Assembly: GCA_013336025.1 (NCBI GenBank)
Contig: JAAXUM010000120.1
Location: 1-5,921, forward strand
Direction of reading: 5' to 3'
DNA length: 5,921 bases
From: Chlorobiaceae bacterium
GTDB taxonomy: Bacteria; Bacteroidota; Chlorobiia; Chlorobiales; Chlorobiaceae
Part shown: piece by piece, positions 1-5,847 of the stretch
Numbering within the stretch: the stretch's first letter is position 1
Layout: each line of letters opens with the position of its first letter
Program-made: the position numbers and the translations under genes
Notes under the pieces: model-generated
Database searches by the model: none
Seen by the model: only the letters and a program-made list of their open reading frames with translations
What the model was told of the DNA's origin: nothing

Positions 1-1
1 T

Positions 2-229
2 GCGGAAATTAATCGAAATCGTGGTATGGCACAACAGCAACAATTCTCGGGACTACCATTACCAGGAACGCCGTATAGTGGTTTAGGTGATGGTATGCTT
101 TCAATGCCAATTTCACCGTCGGATAATTATGAAGCAATAGGGATTCATGGAGAGCATACGACGAGGGCGAACAGAGATGCGCAGATCAGGAGGTCTACCC
201 CTAATTATAATTTAGGAAGCGGTAAATAG
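2..229 (+). CDS. 3' end of an unidentified gene (partial, runs off the left edge)
   Basis: The frame is open from base 2 to a TAG stop at 227-229, giving 75 visible residues. An ATG at base 26 has no Shine-Dalgarno sequence before it and the frame continues upstream of it, so I read this as the C-terminal tail of a longer protein. The tail is rich in Gln, Gly, Pro and Ser: a QQQQ run is followed by a Gly/Pro-rich stretch (GLPLPGTPYSGLGDG) and then a polar, basic end (TTRANRDAQIRRS). I see no membrane segment, signal or catalytic motif. Such composition is typical of a flexible C-terminal extension. I do not recognise the family and propose no function. Its stop lies shortly before a decayed toxin-antitoxin module, so it may belong to the same accessory region. 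A free-standing 67-residue protein from ATG 26 is less likely. Confidence 0.5.
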   Translation, partial: AEINRNRGMAQQQQFSGLPLPGTPYSGLGDGMLSMPISPSDNYEAIGIHGEHTTRANRDAQIRRSTPNYNLGSGK

Positions 230-250
230 AAAACTTTTCACCCATTGTGA

Positions 251-358
251 AAGCTGGCCAAGAGTATCGGCATTCGAATTATATTCGGTATTTGTCTTCG
301 GTTGGCGAAAACGAGGTCAGAGCTTCCAGATACGAAACGGAAAAAACAGGACGCTTAG
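251..358 (+). pseudogene. Possible C-terminal relic of a HigB/RelE-type toxin (HI1419-like family)
   Basis: Toxins of the HI1419/Gp49-like RelE superfamily are normally encoded just upstream of HI1420-type antitoxins such as the one that follows here. In the frame that stops with TAG at 356-358, eight bases before the antitoxin ATG, the 35 codons from 251 read KLAKSIGIRIIFGICLRL and then AKTRSELPDTKRKKQDA. The first part resembles the family's GYRIYFG segment and the second its C-terminal GGDK-x-Q-x-DI-K-RAK-x-A end. The usual beta strand between them is shortened and the GGD is lost. The frame is closed on its left by TGA at 248-250, and no N-terminal toxin half is visible, since the upstream gene fills that space. 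I infer a truncated, inactive toxin. The spacing to the antitoxin is the best support. The sequence match is by eye and weak, and the stretch could be ordinary intergenic DNA. Confidence 0.35.
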
Positions 359-366
359 CATTGTTC

Positions 367-658
367 ATGAGCAATGTAACGATCCGGGATTTTGACCCGG
401 CCAACTATCTCGACAACGATGAAATGATTGTCGAATACCTCAAGGCAACCGAAGAAGACCCTGACCCCGAAGAATATCTTGAGGCTTTGGGAGATGTTGC
501 AAGAGCAAAAGGTATAGCAGAAATTGCCAAAAAAAATAGGACTTGGTCGTGAAAGCCTCTATAAGGCTTTACGGCCGGGAGCACACCCGCGTTACCAAAC
601 CATTAAGGCTGTTCTCAACGCCGTCGGCGTGGAAATGACATTCAAACAGGTTTCCTGA
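367..658 (+). pseudogene. Addiction-module antitoxin, HI1420/HigA-like, frameshifted
   Basis: From ATG 367 the product begins MSNVTIRDFDPANYL and continues to GDVARAKGIAEIAKK. This is the N-terminal half of the small HTH antitoxin family described as 'downstream of HI1419' (TIGR02684). At an eight-A run (529-536) the frame changes: read as found, it ends at TGA 550-552 after 61 residues. If one A is dropped, translation continues as IGLGRESLYKALRPGAHPRY and on to TGA 656-658. This gives a 96-residue protein of normal family length with the characteristic G-R-E-S-L-Y-K-A-L recognition-helix segment. The short version lacks this DNA-binding helix. The downstream part shows no other damage, so the mutation is recent, a sequencing error, or bypassed by slippage on the A run. 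The frame is also open upstream to a GTG at 247, but homology begins at ATG 367, where only a poorly spaced AGGA (348-351) could serve as ribosome binding site. An intact family member would bind and neutralise its partner toxin and repress the operon. Confidence 0.85.
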
Positions 659-671
659 GGCAAAACCTGTT
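645..671. repeat. 9-bp inverted repeat between the convergent antitoxin and prc genes
   Basis: AACAGGTTT (645-653) and AAACCTGTT (663-671) are perfect inverted copies separated by nine bases that include the antitoxin stop codon. The hairpin lies 29 bases beyond the prc stop and at the very end of the antitoxin gene, so it could shape the 3' ends of both converging transcripts. No T tract follows on either strand, so I do not call it an intrinsic terminator. Confidence 0.4.
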
Positions 672-699
672 CCGCTCGATGCCGGGCAAAATAAAGCTG

Positions 700-2742
700 C
701 TACTTCTCCCCTTTTTTCAGCAGCGATAAATCCGAAACAACTGAAGCCGACTGGTCAAGCAGCACATCTTTTTTTACGGCTTTCGTATTTTTAGCGGTAT
801 CAGTTTCCTTAATCCACTGGTCTTCGATTTTTTTCATCGTCTCGATTTCCGTTTTAAAAGCTGAATCTTCAAGAGATACCGACTTTTTCTTACGGATTTG
901 GTCAAGTTTGCCAAGATCATTCAGATAAGACTGGTAGAGCGGATCTTTCGAGCTGCGATCCTGATGTTTTTGGCGGAGAATGCCAATATCCGCCGCACTC
1001 ACATCACCTGTTGGTTGGTACACCGAGGGCGGAATGGTGCTCCATGGCAGACTGCTGGGATAGGTGTCTTCACCGATAGTCGCGGTGTCGATAACGGAGG
1101 GCATGGTAATATCGGGAACAACTCCCTTATGCTGGGTGCTGCCTCCTGAAATCCTGTAAAATTTTGCGATCGTCAGTTTTATCTCTCCAAGCTCAGGCTG
1201 GTTTACAACTCCGGCAACCGGTCTTGAAAAATTGATGATGCTTTGAACACTTCCCTTTCCGAACGTTCTCTCACCAATAATCACGCCTCTCCCGTAATCC
1301 TGGATTGCAGCGGCAAATATCTCCGAAGCTGACGCGCTGTACCGGTTTACCAGTACGGCAAGAGGTCCGTTGTACAGAACGCGGATGTCCTCATCTTCAA
1401 GGACGGCTATTTTTCCGTTTGCATTACTTATTTGCACGACCGGGCCGGTTGGAATAAACAGGCCGGTAACTTTCACGGCCTCTTCAAGCGAGCCCCCTCC
1501 GTTTTCACGAAGATCAATAACGATGCCTTGAACATGCTCGGCATTCAGTTCATTCAGCAAACGGATGATGTCACGGCTTGTACTGTTGTAGTTGCCGGTT
1601 TTGAGTTGCTCCCCTTCGAAATCGAGATAAAAGGAGGGAATGGTAATAACGCCGATTTTCTGCCCGTTCTGCACGATAATGCTTTTCTTTGCAGCCTGTT
1701 CTTCCAGATTGATCTTATCACGTAACAGTTGAATTATTTTTGACGGACCCCGGCCGCTCTGGCTTGCAGGAAGTATTTTCAAGCTGACCGTCGTACCTTT
1801 TTTCCCCCGGATAAGTTTGACCACATCGGTGATTCTCCAGCCGGTTACATCAACAAGAGCAGTCGTTTTTCCCTGTCCGACCCCGATTATCTTGTCTCCT
1901 TTTTTCAGAAGGTTATTTTTAAAGGCAGGTCCTCCGGGAATAATTTCGGCGACGACGGTAAACTCCCCTTCGGTCTGAAGTTTGGCGCCTATGCCCTCAA
2001 TCGAACGGCTCATATCGATCTGGAAGTTCTTGTATTCGTCCGGAGAAAAATAGTTCGTATGAGGATCGAATGATGTGGTCAAGGCATAGTTATAGGCCTG
2101 AAAAGCGTCTTCGGGCTTCTGGCGATTAAGAAGATTAAGTCTGGTTGTAAAACTTTTTGACAGCGTTGTCCTGATGGGTTTGTTCTTCTCTCCTGAATAT
2201 TTCATGTTGAGCCAAAGGTATTTCAGCTCTTTTCTCCAGACATCCTCAAGCTGGCGTCTGTCAAGAGGCCATGGGGCGTTTTTCAGATAAAGGGCAAGCG
2301 TTTCAGGCTTTGAAAAATCGAAGTGCGCGGTATCGACAACGGACTTCATAAACCGCATTTTCTCTTTAGCGCGTTTGAGGAAAAAATTATAAATGGAAAA
2401 TCCCGCATTAGATTTTCCGACCAGAAATTCATCGTCAATCTGCGTTCCATAAATTTTTCGCAGGCTGTCAACCTCGCTTGCGACAAAATAGTTTTTACTG
2501 CCGTCAAGATTATCGACATACCGGTTGAATATCTCCTGTGACAGCGAGTCATTGACCGATACCTTTCTGAAGTGGTTCTGAAGAAGGTATTGAGTGATAT
2601 AAAAGCCTGCAAGCTCCTGTGTCTCTGTCGGTTTGAGGGGAACCGCCGAAACAGACGCAACGGGTTTGCCAGCAATTTTTGCAAATACCGGCACTGAACT
2701 CCCCAGGGAGAAAATAATAAGGAGCAGAATTTTTTTAAGCAT
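700..2742 (-). CDS. prc: Carboxy-terminal processing (tail-specific) protease Prc/Tsp, peptidase family S41
   Basis: The 680-residue product matches the length of E. coli Prc (682). This family of periplasmic serine proteases degrades or trims proteins from exposed C-terminal tails. A signal peptide is visible: KK, a hydrophobic run LLLIIFSLG, then a cleavage site after VFA (residue 21). The Tsp N-terminal domain spans about 40-235, a PDZ domain about 240-325 (IEGIGAKL, then IIPGGPAFKNNLLKKGDKI), the S41 catalytic domain about 345-550, and a charged C-terminal domain about 580-680. The segment YSASASEIFAAAIQDYG with ERTFGKGSVQ places the Ser-Lys dyad at Ser471 and Lys496. Asp482 is the third conserved residue, with the same 11- and 25-residue spacings as E. 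coli Ser430, Asp441 and Lys455 (mature numbering). The ATG at 2742 is chosen because the signal peptide starts there; no good Shine-Dalgarno precedes it. The gene appears intact, is convergent with the antitoxin, and is probably transcribed alone, since a terminator lies upstream of it. No lipoprotein NlpI-like adaptor is encoded nearby. Confidence 0.96.
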   Translation of the reverse strand: MLKKILLLIIFSLGSSVPVFAKIAGKPVASVSAVPLKPTETQELAGFYITQYLLQNHFRKVSVNDSLSQEIFNRYVDNLDGSKNYFVASEVDSLRKIYGTQIDDEFLVGKSNAGFSIYNFFLKRAKEKMRFMKSVVDTAHFDFSKPETLALYLKNAPWPLDRRQLEDVWRKELKYLWLNMKYSGEKNKPIRTTLSKSFTTRLNLLNRQKPEDAFQAYNYALTTSFDPHTNYFSPDEYKNFQIDMSRSIEGIGAKLQTEGEFTVVAEIIPGGPAFKNNLLKKGDKIIGVGQGKTTALVDVTGWRITDVVKLIRGKKGTTVSLKILPASQSGRGPSKIIQLLRDKINLEEQAAKKSIIVQNGQKIGVITIPSFYLDFEGEQLKTGNYNSTSRDIIRLLNELNAEHVQGIVIDLRENGGGSLEEAVKVTGLFIPTGPVVQISNANGKIAVLEDEDIRVLYNGPLAVLVNRYSASASEIFAAAIQDYGRGVIIGERTFGKGSVQSIINFSRPVAGVVNQPELGEIKLTIAKFYRISGGSTQHKGVVPDITMPSVIDTATIGEDTYPSSLPWSTIPPSVYQPTGDVSAADIGILRQKHQDRSSKDPLYQSYLNDLGKLDQIRKKKSVSLEDSAFKTEIETMKKIEDQWIKETDTAKNTKAVKKDVLLDQSASVVSDLSLLKKGEK

Positions 2743-2792
2743 CGTTCTGAAGAATCAGGTGTTTTCGGTTGCATCCGTTTTTTTCAATGCTC

Positions 2793-2798
2793 AATATA
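2793..2798 (-). promoter_or_regulatory. Candidate -10 element for prc
   Basis: On the minus strand this site reads TATATT, five of six matches to TATAAT, and would start transcription about 45 bases before the prc ATG. No recognisable -35 hexamer lies 16-18 bases further upstream, so the call rests on one AT-rich hexamer. Confidence 0.2.
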
Positions 2799-2940
2799 AA
2801 AGTTATTCAGCACTTAACTATTCCCCCTCTGTCTCGCAAATCCCGGTTTTTGATCAATTTCTTCATCTTTTTGTCCACAGCGAAGCGATTCCTTTAATCC
2901 TGCTCATATCCTGTTGAAAAATGAAGCTATTGAACATGCA

Positions 2941-2985
2941 AAAAGCCCGAAAGCCCCGATTGATTCAATCGAGGCTTTCGGGCTG
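2941..2985 (-). terminator. Rho-independent terminator of the Lcl-like gene
   Basis: AGCCCGAAAGCC (2945-2956) pairs perfectly with GGCTTTCGGGCT (2974-2985). After one mismatch the stem continues with six more pairs (CGATTG with CAATCG) closing a three-base loop. The five A at 2941-2945 become a short U tract directly after the stem on the minus-strand transcript. The element lies about 95 bases past the stop of the gene at 3080-3703, so it should end that transcript and separate it from prc. Confidence 0.85.
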
Positions 2986-3079
2986 ATCTCATAACAGTCA
3001 GGGGGGAAATCACTTCATTACAAATATCTTAACGGACACAATTCCAGACCTGCCGGGCACGGCTGTATCCTTCAGGATT

Positions 3080-3703
3080 TCAATAATACCTGATAGCCCG
3101 AACATTGATGCCGATCGACTTCATGTGGTAGTGCCCTTTACTGCCGGTATCCGAATTGACCCAGACGTCAGCCGGGCCAGCCTCGGATGAACTCCAGTGG
3201 GCATCGCAAAAATTACAGACAACCGCCTTGTTCTGGAACATCTTCTGCAGCTCATCCCTGCTTGGCAGACACCAATCGCTTATTCCGTCATAGACATAAT
3301 CAGAACAGAGCTTTGCCGCACTTGCAACATGGCCGCTTTGAGACAGAATGGCGGCAGTGTTTGTTCGACCGGTACCTATTCCTGTTTGTAATCCGCGGAT
3401 CTCCTGTGTGGTGATATTGCTCCACTCAACGCCCCGCCCCTGATCCTCTACTGCGGCAATCAGACCGTGCTGCTGTCCGGGTTCGTAGCCGGGATCGCCA
3501 GGCTGCAGGATATAAAAAACGATACCGCCTCCATATTTATCACCAATGGAGACATTGACGGCATAGCCGGGTGACGAAAGAAAAATACTGCTCATCAACC
3601 CAGTGAACAGCAACGCTATCCATAAGCCGTTTAATCGGGTGTTTTTCATGTTTTTCATTGTCGTAATCATTTGGTTTCTGTAACAACACACATTCTTATT
3701 CAT
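3080..3703 (-). CDS. Exported protein with an Lcl C-terminal / DUF1566-like domain
   Basis: The 207-residue product carries an export signal and one small domain. A basic start (KNMKNTRLNG, from about residue 17) is followed by a hydrophobic run to about 44 and a likely cleavage site after GYA (residue 48). The mature part opens with IGDKYGGGIVFYILQPGDPGY and then HGLIAAVEDQG. It contains SDWCLPSRDELQKMF (142-156) and WSSSE (170-174), and ends NVRAIRYY. This order (GGxIFY, GLIAA, W-LPS-DEL, WSSSE, VRA-R) is the signature of the Lcl_C/DUF1566 domain, found in many secreted or surface bacterial proteins, including the Legionella collagen-like adhesin. No enzymatic role is established for the domain here. 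Four cysteines (133, 145, 163, 166) could form disulphides after export. The true start may be M16 or M19 rather than the ATG at 3703, because the first 15 residues add nothing to the signal peptide; no candidate has a clear Shine-Dalgarno. The gene is probably monocistronic and ends at the strong terminator at 2941-2985. Confidence 0.8.
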   Translation of the reverse strand: MNKNVCCYRNQMITTMKNMKNTRLNGLWIALLFTGLMSSIFLSSPGYAVNVSIGDKYGGGIVFYILQPGDPGYEPGQQHGLIAAVEDQGRGVEWSNITTQEIRGLQTGIGTGRTNTAAILSQSGHVASAAKLCSDYVYDGISDWCLPSRDELQKMFQNKAVVCNFCDAHWSSSEAGPADVWVNSDTGSKGHYHMKSIGINVRAIRYY

Positions 3704-3742
3704 TCATAAACAAATGTATCCACTTAACCCGATTGAGACAAT

Positions 3743-3756
3743 TCGTAGAACTACGA
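3743..3756. repeat. Short palindrome upstream of the Lcl-like gene, possible operator
   Basis: TCGTAG and CTACGA face each other across AA, forming six-base inverted arms. The site lies 40 bases before the first possible start codon and downstream of the candidate promoter at 3788-3815. It would be in the 5' leader, where it could bind a dimeric regulator or form a small hairpin. Confidence 0.3.
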
Positions 3757-3787
3757 TAAATATATAAGTAGAAATACGCACATACTA

Positions 3788-3815
3788 CATATATTATTCT
3801 ATGCTGTTCCATCAA
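3788..3815 (-). promoter_or_regulatory. Candidate sigma-70-type promoter for the Lcl-like gene
   Basis: On the minus strand, TTGATG (3810-3815) and TATATG (3788-3793) are separated by 16 bases, each with four of six consensus matches. Transcription would begin near 3781, leaving a leader of roughly 80 to 130 bases depending on the start codon used. The surrounding sequence is generally AT-rich, so the match could be chance. Confidence 0.22.
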
Positions 3816-4075
3816 AGCGCATAGGGAAAAAGTATGCGGAAAGATGAGGGAGAGTCGATGCGATTAGTGCATCAGCGGAGGGTGATATCTGAAATTCAAT
3901 GGAAATATATAGCCGTGAAACACATAAGAATATAATGTGCTGTAACATAGCAGCTATTTGCCCGCTGTTTATTTTGGAGTTGCAGCGCGGTGATCCTTTC
4001 AATCAATCTCAGATGGAGTTGAAAATTTAGAAACCATTGCGAACATAGTGATTGTCAGATCCTGATGGCGAGTTT

Positions 4076-4122
4076 AATCAAGTTTATCCGCTAATCGCAA
4101 CGCTTGTAATTGTGATTTGATT
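4076..4122. repeat. Nested imperfect hairpin in the intergenic region
   Basis: AATCGCAA (4093-4100) pairs with TTGTGATT (4110-4117) with one G-U pair, around a nine-base loop. An outer AATCA (4076-4080) can pair with TGATT (4118-4122), leaving a 12-base bulge on the left. Such a structure is only modestly better than expected by chance in AT-rich DNA. Confidence 0.25.
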
Positions 4123-4171
4123 CATGCCGGCAGGTTCAGTGTATGGTGAGGATGAGAGATGATCAAAAGAG

Positions 4172-4192
4172 AGAGAAGTAAAAAACTTCTCT
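4172..4192. repeat. 8-bp hairpin with an all-A loop
   Basis: AGAGAAGT (4172-4179) and ACTTCTCT (4185-4192) are perfect inverted copies around five A. On the plus strand the stem is followed by GTTTATTG, a poor U tract, so it could be a weak plus-strand terminator. No plus-strand gene is visible upstream, which leaves it without a clear purpose unless a small RNA ends here. Confidence 0.35.
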
Positions 4193-4237
4193 GTTTATTG
4201 TCGGGAGACCTGAGCACACATCATGCAAACAGAAGCG

Positions 4238-4294
4238 TCCTGAATTGTTTGATGATTAAAGAGAAATTCCAAATCAAAAGCAAACAATTCAGGA
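4238..4294. repeat. Perfect 14-bp inverted repeat downstream of the helicase gene
   Basis: TCCTGAATTGTTTG (4238-4251) is an exact reverse complement of CAAACAATTCAGGA (4281-4294), with 29 bases between. Inside, TGATT (4253-4257) can pair with AATCA (4272-4276), extending the helix past a small bulge. It lies 60 bases past the helicase stop and could fold at the 3' end of that transcript, but no U tract follows on the minus strand. Alternatives are a protein-binding site or a remnant of a small palindromic mobile element; no flanking direct repeats are evident. Confidence 0.6.
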
Positions 4295-4353
4295 GTGACT
4301 TTATGGTGTCAATATGGCGGTTTGTTACATAAACGGACAAACATGAAAAAAAA

Positions 4354-5610
4354 CTATCGCGCTTTTCTTGGATTAACTGACCAGCGGTTTGAAGCCGTTC
4401 TTCCTGAAGGTTTTGGACCCGGATGGCCTGATTGCCCTCGGCCCTGTTGTTTTGCAGTTTTAACCGGGTTGTGATCCATCAGGGGAAATGGATGATTTTC
4501 AATAACCGGAATTTTTTTCGCGATCAGTTTTTCAATATCCTTCAGGTACTCTTTTTCTTCAGCATCACAAAAAGAAAGCGCGGTTCCTTTTGCTCCGGCT
4601 CTTCCTGTTCTCCCGATACGATGAACATAGGTTTCAGGAATATTGGGCATTTCAAAATTGATCACATATTCAAGATCATCAACATCAATGCCACGTGCGG
4701 CAATATCGGTTGCTACCAGAACTCTTGTTGTTTGAGCTTTAAAATTATTCAATGCCCTCTGGCGGGCATTCTGGGCTTTATTGCCGTGAATAGCTTCTGC
4801 GGTGATATTGTGCTTCAGGAGATATTTTACAACCTTGTCTGCCCCGTGTTTTGTTCGGGTAAAAACAAGTGATGTTTTGATGTTCCTGTCTTTCAGCAGA
4901 TCGAGCAGGAGGCTGTTTTTATTTCCTTTATCAACAAAATAAATCGCCTGATTAATGATTTCAACGGTTGACGATACAGGTGTGACCGAAACCTTTGACG
5001 GATTGTGCAGGATCGTGGCGGCAAGCTTGACAATTTCAGGCGGCATGGTGGCTGAAAAGAAAAGAGACTGCTTCTTTTTTGGAAGGTGTGCCAGAATTTT
5101 TTTTACATCATGGATAAAACCCATATCGAGCATCCGGTCCGCTTCATCCAGCACAAGTATTTCCACATCACGCAGATGAAGATGACCCTGATTCATCAGA
5201 TCAAGCAATCTTCCTGGTGTGGCAATAAGAATGTCGACACCACGAAGAAGTGACGCTGTTTGCGGGTTCTGATTAACGCCACCAAAAATAACTGTATTGG
5301 TTAATCCTGTATGTCTGCCATAAGCCTTGAAGCTTTCGCCGATCTGAATGGCAAGCTCTCGTGTTGGTGTGACGATCAGACTTCTGATTTTTCTGCTCTT
5401 CTCAACAACTTTATTTTCACTCAATATTTGCAGGATAGGAATGGCAAAAGCGGCTGTTTTACCTGTTCCGGTCTGAGCGCATCCAAGCAGATCAGTACCC
5501 TGTAAAACAATTGGTATTGCTTCAGCCTGGATAGGTGTTGGCGTTGCATAACCTTCTTCTTTGAGTGCGAGTAAAATTGGTTCAATAATGCTCAGTGATT
5601 CGAATTGCAT
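4354..5610 (-). CDS. rhlE: DEAD-box ATP-dependent RNA helicase, RhlE type
   Basis: This 418-residue cytoplasmic protein has every DEAD-box motif in order: an upstream Phe3 and Q-motif Gln28 (PTPIQ), motif I AQTGTGKT (45-52), Ia PTRELA (82-87), Ib TPGR (131-134), II DEAD (155-158), III SAT (186-188), IV VFTRT (249-253), [11 protein letters not shown] (300-309) and [10 protein letters not shown] (330-337). The two RecA-like lobes therefore look fully able to bind and hydrolyse ATP and unwind short RNA duplexes. [17 protein letters not shown] after motif II is characteristic of the RhlE group, linked to ribosome assembly and RNA turnover. The roughly 35-residue C-terminal tail ([18 protein letters not shown] and on) is basic and Gly/Pro-rich, as in RhlE proteins, where such tails bind RNA loosely. 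There is no DbpA- or CsdA-type RNA-binding domain. The ATG at 5610 fits because the family usually begins a few residues before the conserved Phe; no Shine-Dalgarno is visible. The gene stands alone, followed by the 14-bp inverted repeat at 4238-4294. The subgroup call is by motif and is less certain than the family. Confidence 0.95.
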   Translation of the reverse strand: MQFESLSIIEPILLALKEEGYATPTPIQAEAIPIVLQGTDLLGCAQTGTGKTAAFAIPILQILSENKVVEKSRKIRSLIVTPTRELAIQIGESFKAYGRHTGLTNTVIFGGVNQNPQTASLLRGVDILIATPGRLLDLMNQGHLHLRDVEILVLDEADRMLDMGFIHDVKKILAHLPKKKQSLFFSATMPPEIVKLAATILHNPSKVSVTPVSSTVEIINQAIYFVDKGNKNSLLLDLLKDRNIKTSLVFTRTKHGADKVVKYLLKHNITAEAIHGNKAQNARQRALNNFKAQTTRVLVATDIAARGIDVDDLEYVINFEMPNIPETYVHRIGRTGRAGAKGTALSFCDAEEKEYLKDIEKLIAKKIPVIENHPFPLMDHNPVKTAKQQGRGQSGHPGPKPSGRTASNRWSVNPRKAR

Positions 5611-5671
5611 GGATTGTCATTAAATGTTGAAATATGCTTAGAGGAGCAAATTCGCTCCATCGATACCCTGT

Positions 5672-5739
5672 GATAAAACGGAATATCTGGCAGACGATTT
5701 TAAAAAGTCTGGAACAGTGGATAATAAATACGTTTTATC
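5672..5739. repeat. Spaced 9-bp inverted repeat in the helicase upstream region
   Basis: GATAAAACG (5672-5680) is the exact reverse complement of CGTTTTATC (5731-5739), with 50 bases between. The right arm adjoins the candidate -10 element, so the pair could be two half-sites of a regulator or a stem in the mRNA leader. A nine-base match in AT-rich DNA can arise by chance. Confidence 0.3.
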
Positions 5740-5767
5740 CCTATAACAGTTTAAGAACTATTTTCAA
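5740..5767 (-). promoter_or_regulatory. Candidate sigma-70-type promoter for the helicase gene
   Basis: On the minus strand, TTGAAA (5762-5767) matches five of six -35 bases and TATAGG (5740-5745) four of six -10 bases, with a 16-base spacer. Transcription would start near 5733, about 120 bases before the helicase ATG. Confidence 0.27.
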
Positions 5768-5847
5768 CTATACAAGTACCTTGACCGCTGTTGCATGATT
5801 GCTCTGATAATAGATGATATATATATTTATAGATGCTTTTTACTTCT

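Larger units (their letters stand above)
2743..3079. other. Intergenic region between the Lcl-like gene and prc
   Basis: These 337 bases hold no convincing gene. They contain the strong terminator at 2941-2985 and, nearer prc, the AT-rich stretch where its promoter should lie. The plus-strand open frame across 2633-2917 overlaps the signal-peptide end of prc and looks like a shadow frame. Confidence 0.6.
3704..4353. other. 650-base intergenic region with several inverted repeats
   Basis: I find no supported protein gene here. The longest frame (3799-4002, minus) starts with TTG and has no ribosome binding site or recognisable motif. The region is AT-rich near the Lcl-like gene and contains a candidate promoter, a small palindrome and three hairpin-forming stretches, listed separately. 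It could hold a small RNA, but nothing matches an RNA family I know. Confidence 0.5.
5611..5847. other. Upstream region of the helicase gene
   Basis: These 237 AT-rich bases show no gene. They hold a candidate promoter at 5740-5767, a spaced inverted repeat at 5672-5739 and a small GGAGC/GCTCC hairpin at 5643-5658 close to the start codon. An alternating AT stretch lies around 5818-5830. The leader of the helicase mRNA would be about 120 bases if the promoter is right, long enough for regulation at the RNA level, but no known element is recognised. Confidence 0.45.

Noticed and set aside
247..552. Plus-strand frame from GTG 247 taken as a 101-residue protein
   Set aside because: Only the part from ATG 367 matches the antitoxin family. 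The first 40 codons overlap the possible toxin relic in another frame, and the C-terminus is an artefact of the frameshift.
2346..2774. Minus-strand 142-residue frame overlapping the start of prc
   Set aside because: It runs in another frame over the signal peptide and N-terminal domain of prc, has a basic, Arg/Ser-rich, shadow-like composition and no known motif.
2871..2879. TTGTCCACA, one base from a DnaA box
   Set aside because: It is a single near-match with no cluster of boxes, no dnaA or dnaN nearby and no AT-rich unwinding element, so it is not evidence of an origin.
3799..4002. Minus-strand 67-residue frame in the intergenic region
   Set aside because: It starts with TTG, lacks a ribosome binding site, and shows no motif.
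4320..4342. GTTTGT/ACAAAC six-base hairpin just past the helicase stop
   Set aside because: It is short and AT-rich with no T tract after it on the minus strand. The eight-T run right after the stop codon precedes the stem rather than follows it, so it is not a terminator.
4432..4872. Plus-strand 146-residue frame opposite the helicase
   Set aside because: It is antisense to conserved helicase motifs IV to VI, is rich in Phe, Cys and Ile as expected of a complementary frame, and has no recognisable domain.
5818..5830. Alternating AT stretch as a repeat array
   Set aside because: It is a short simple-sequence run of a few units, common in AT-rich intergenic DNA.
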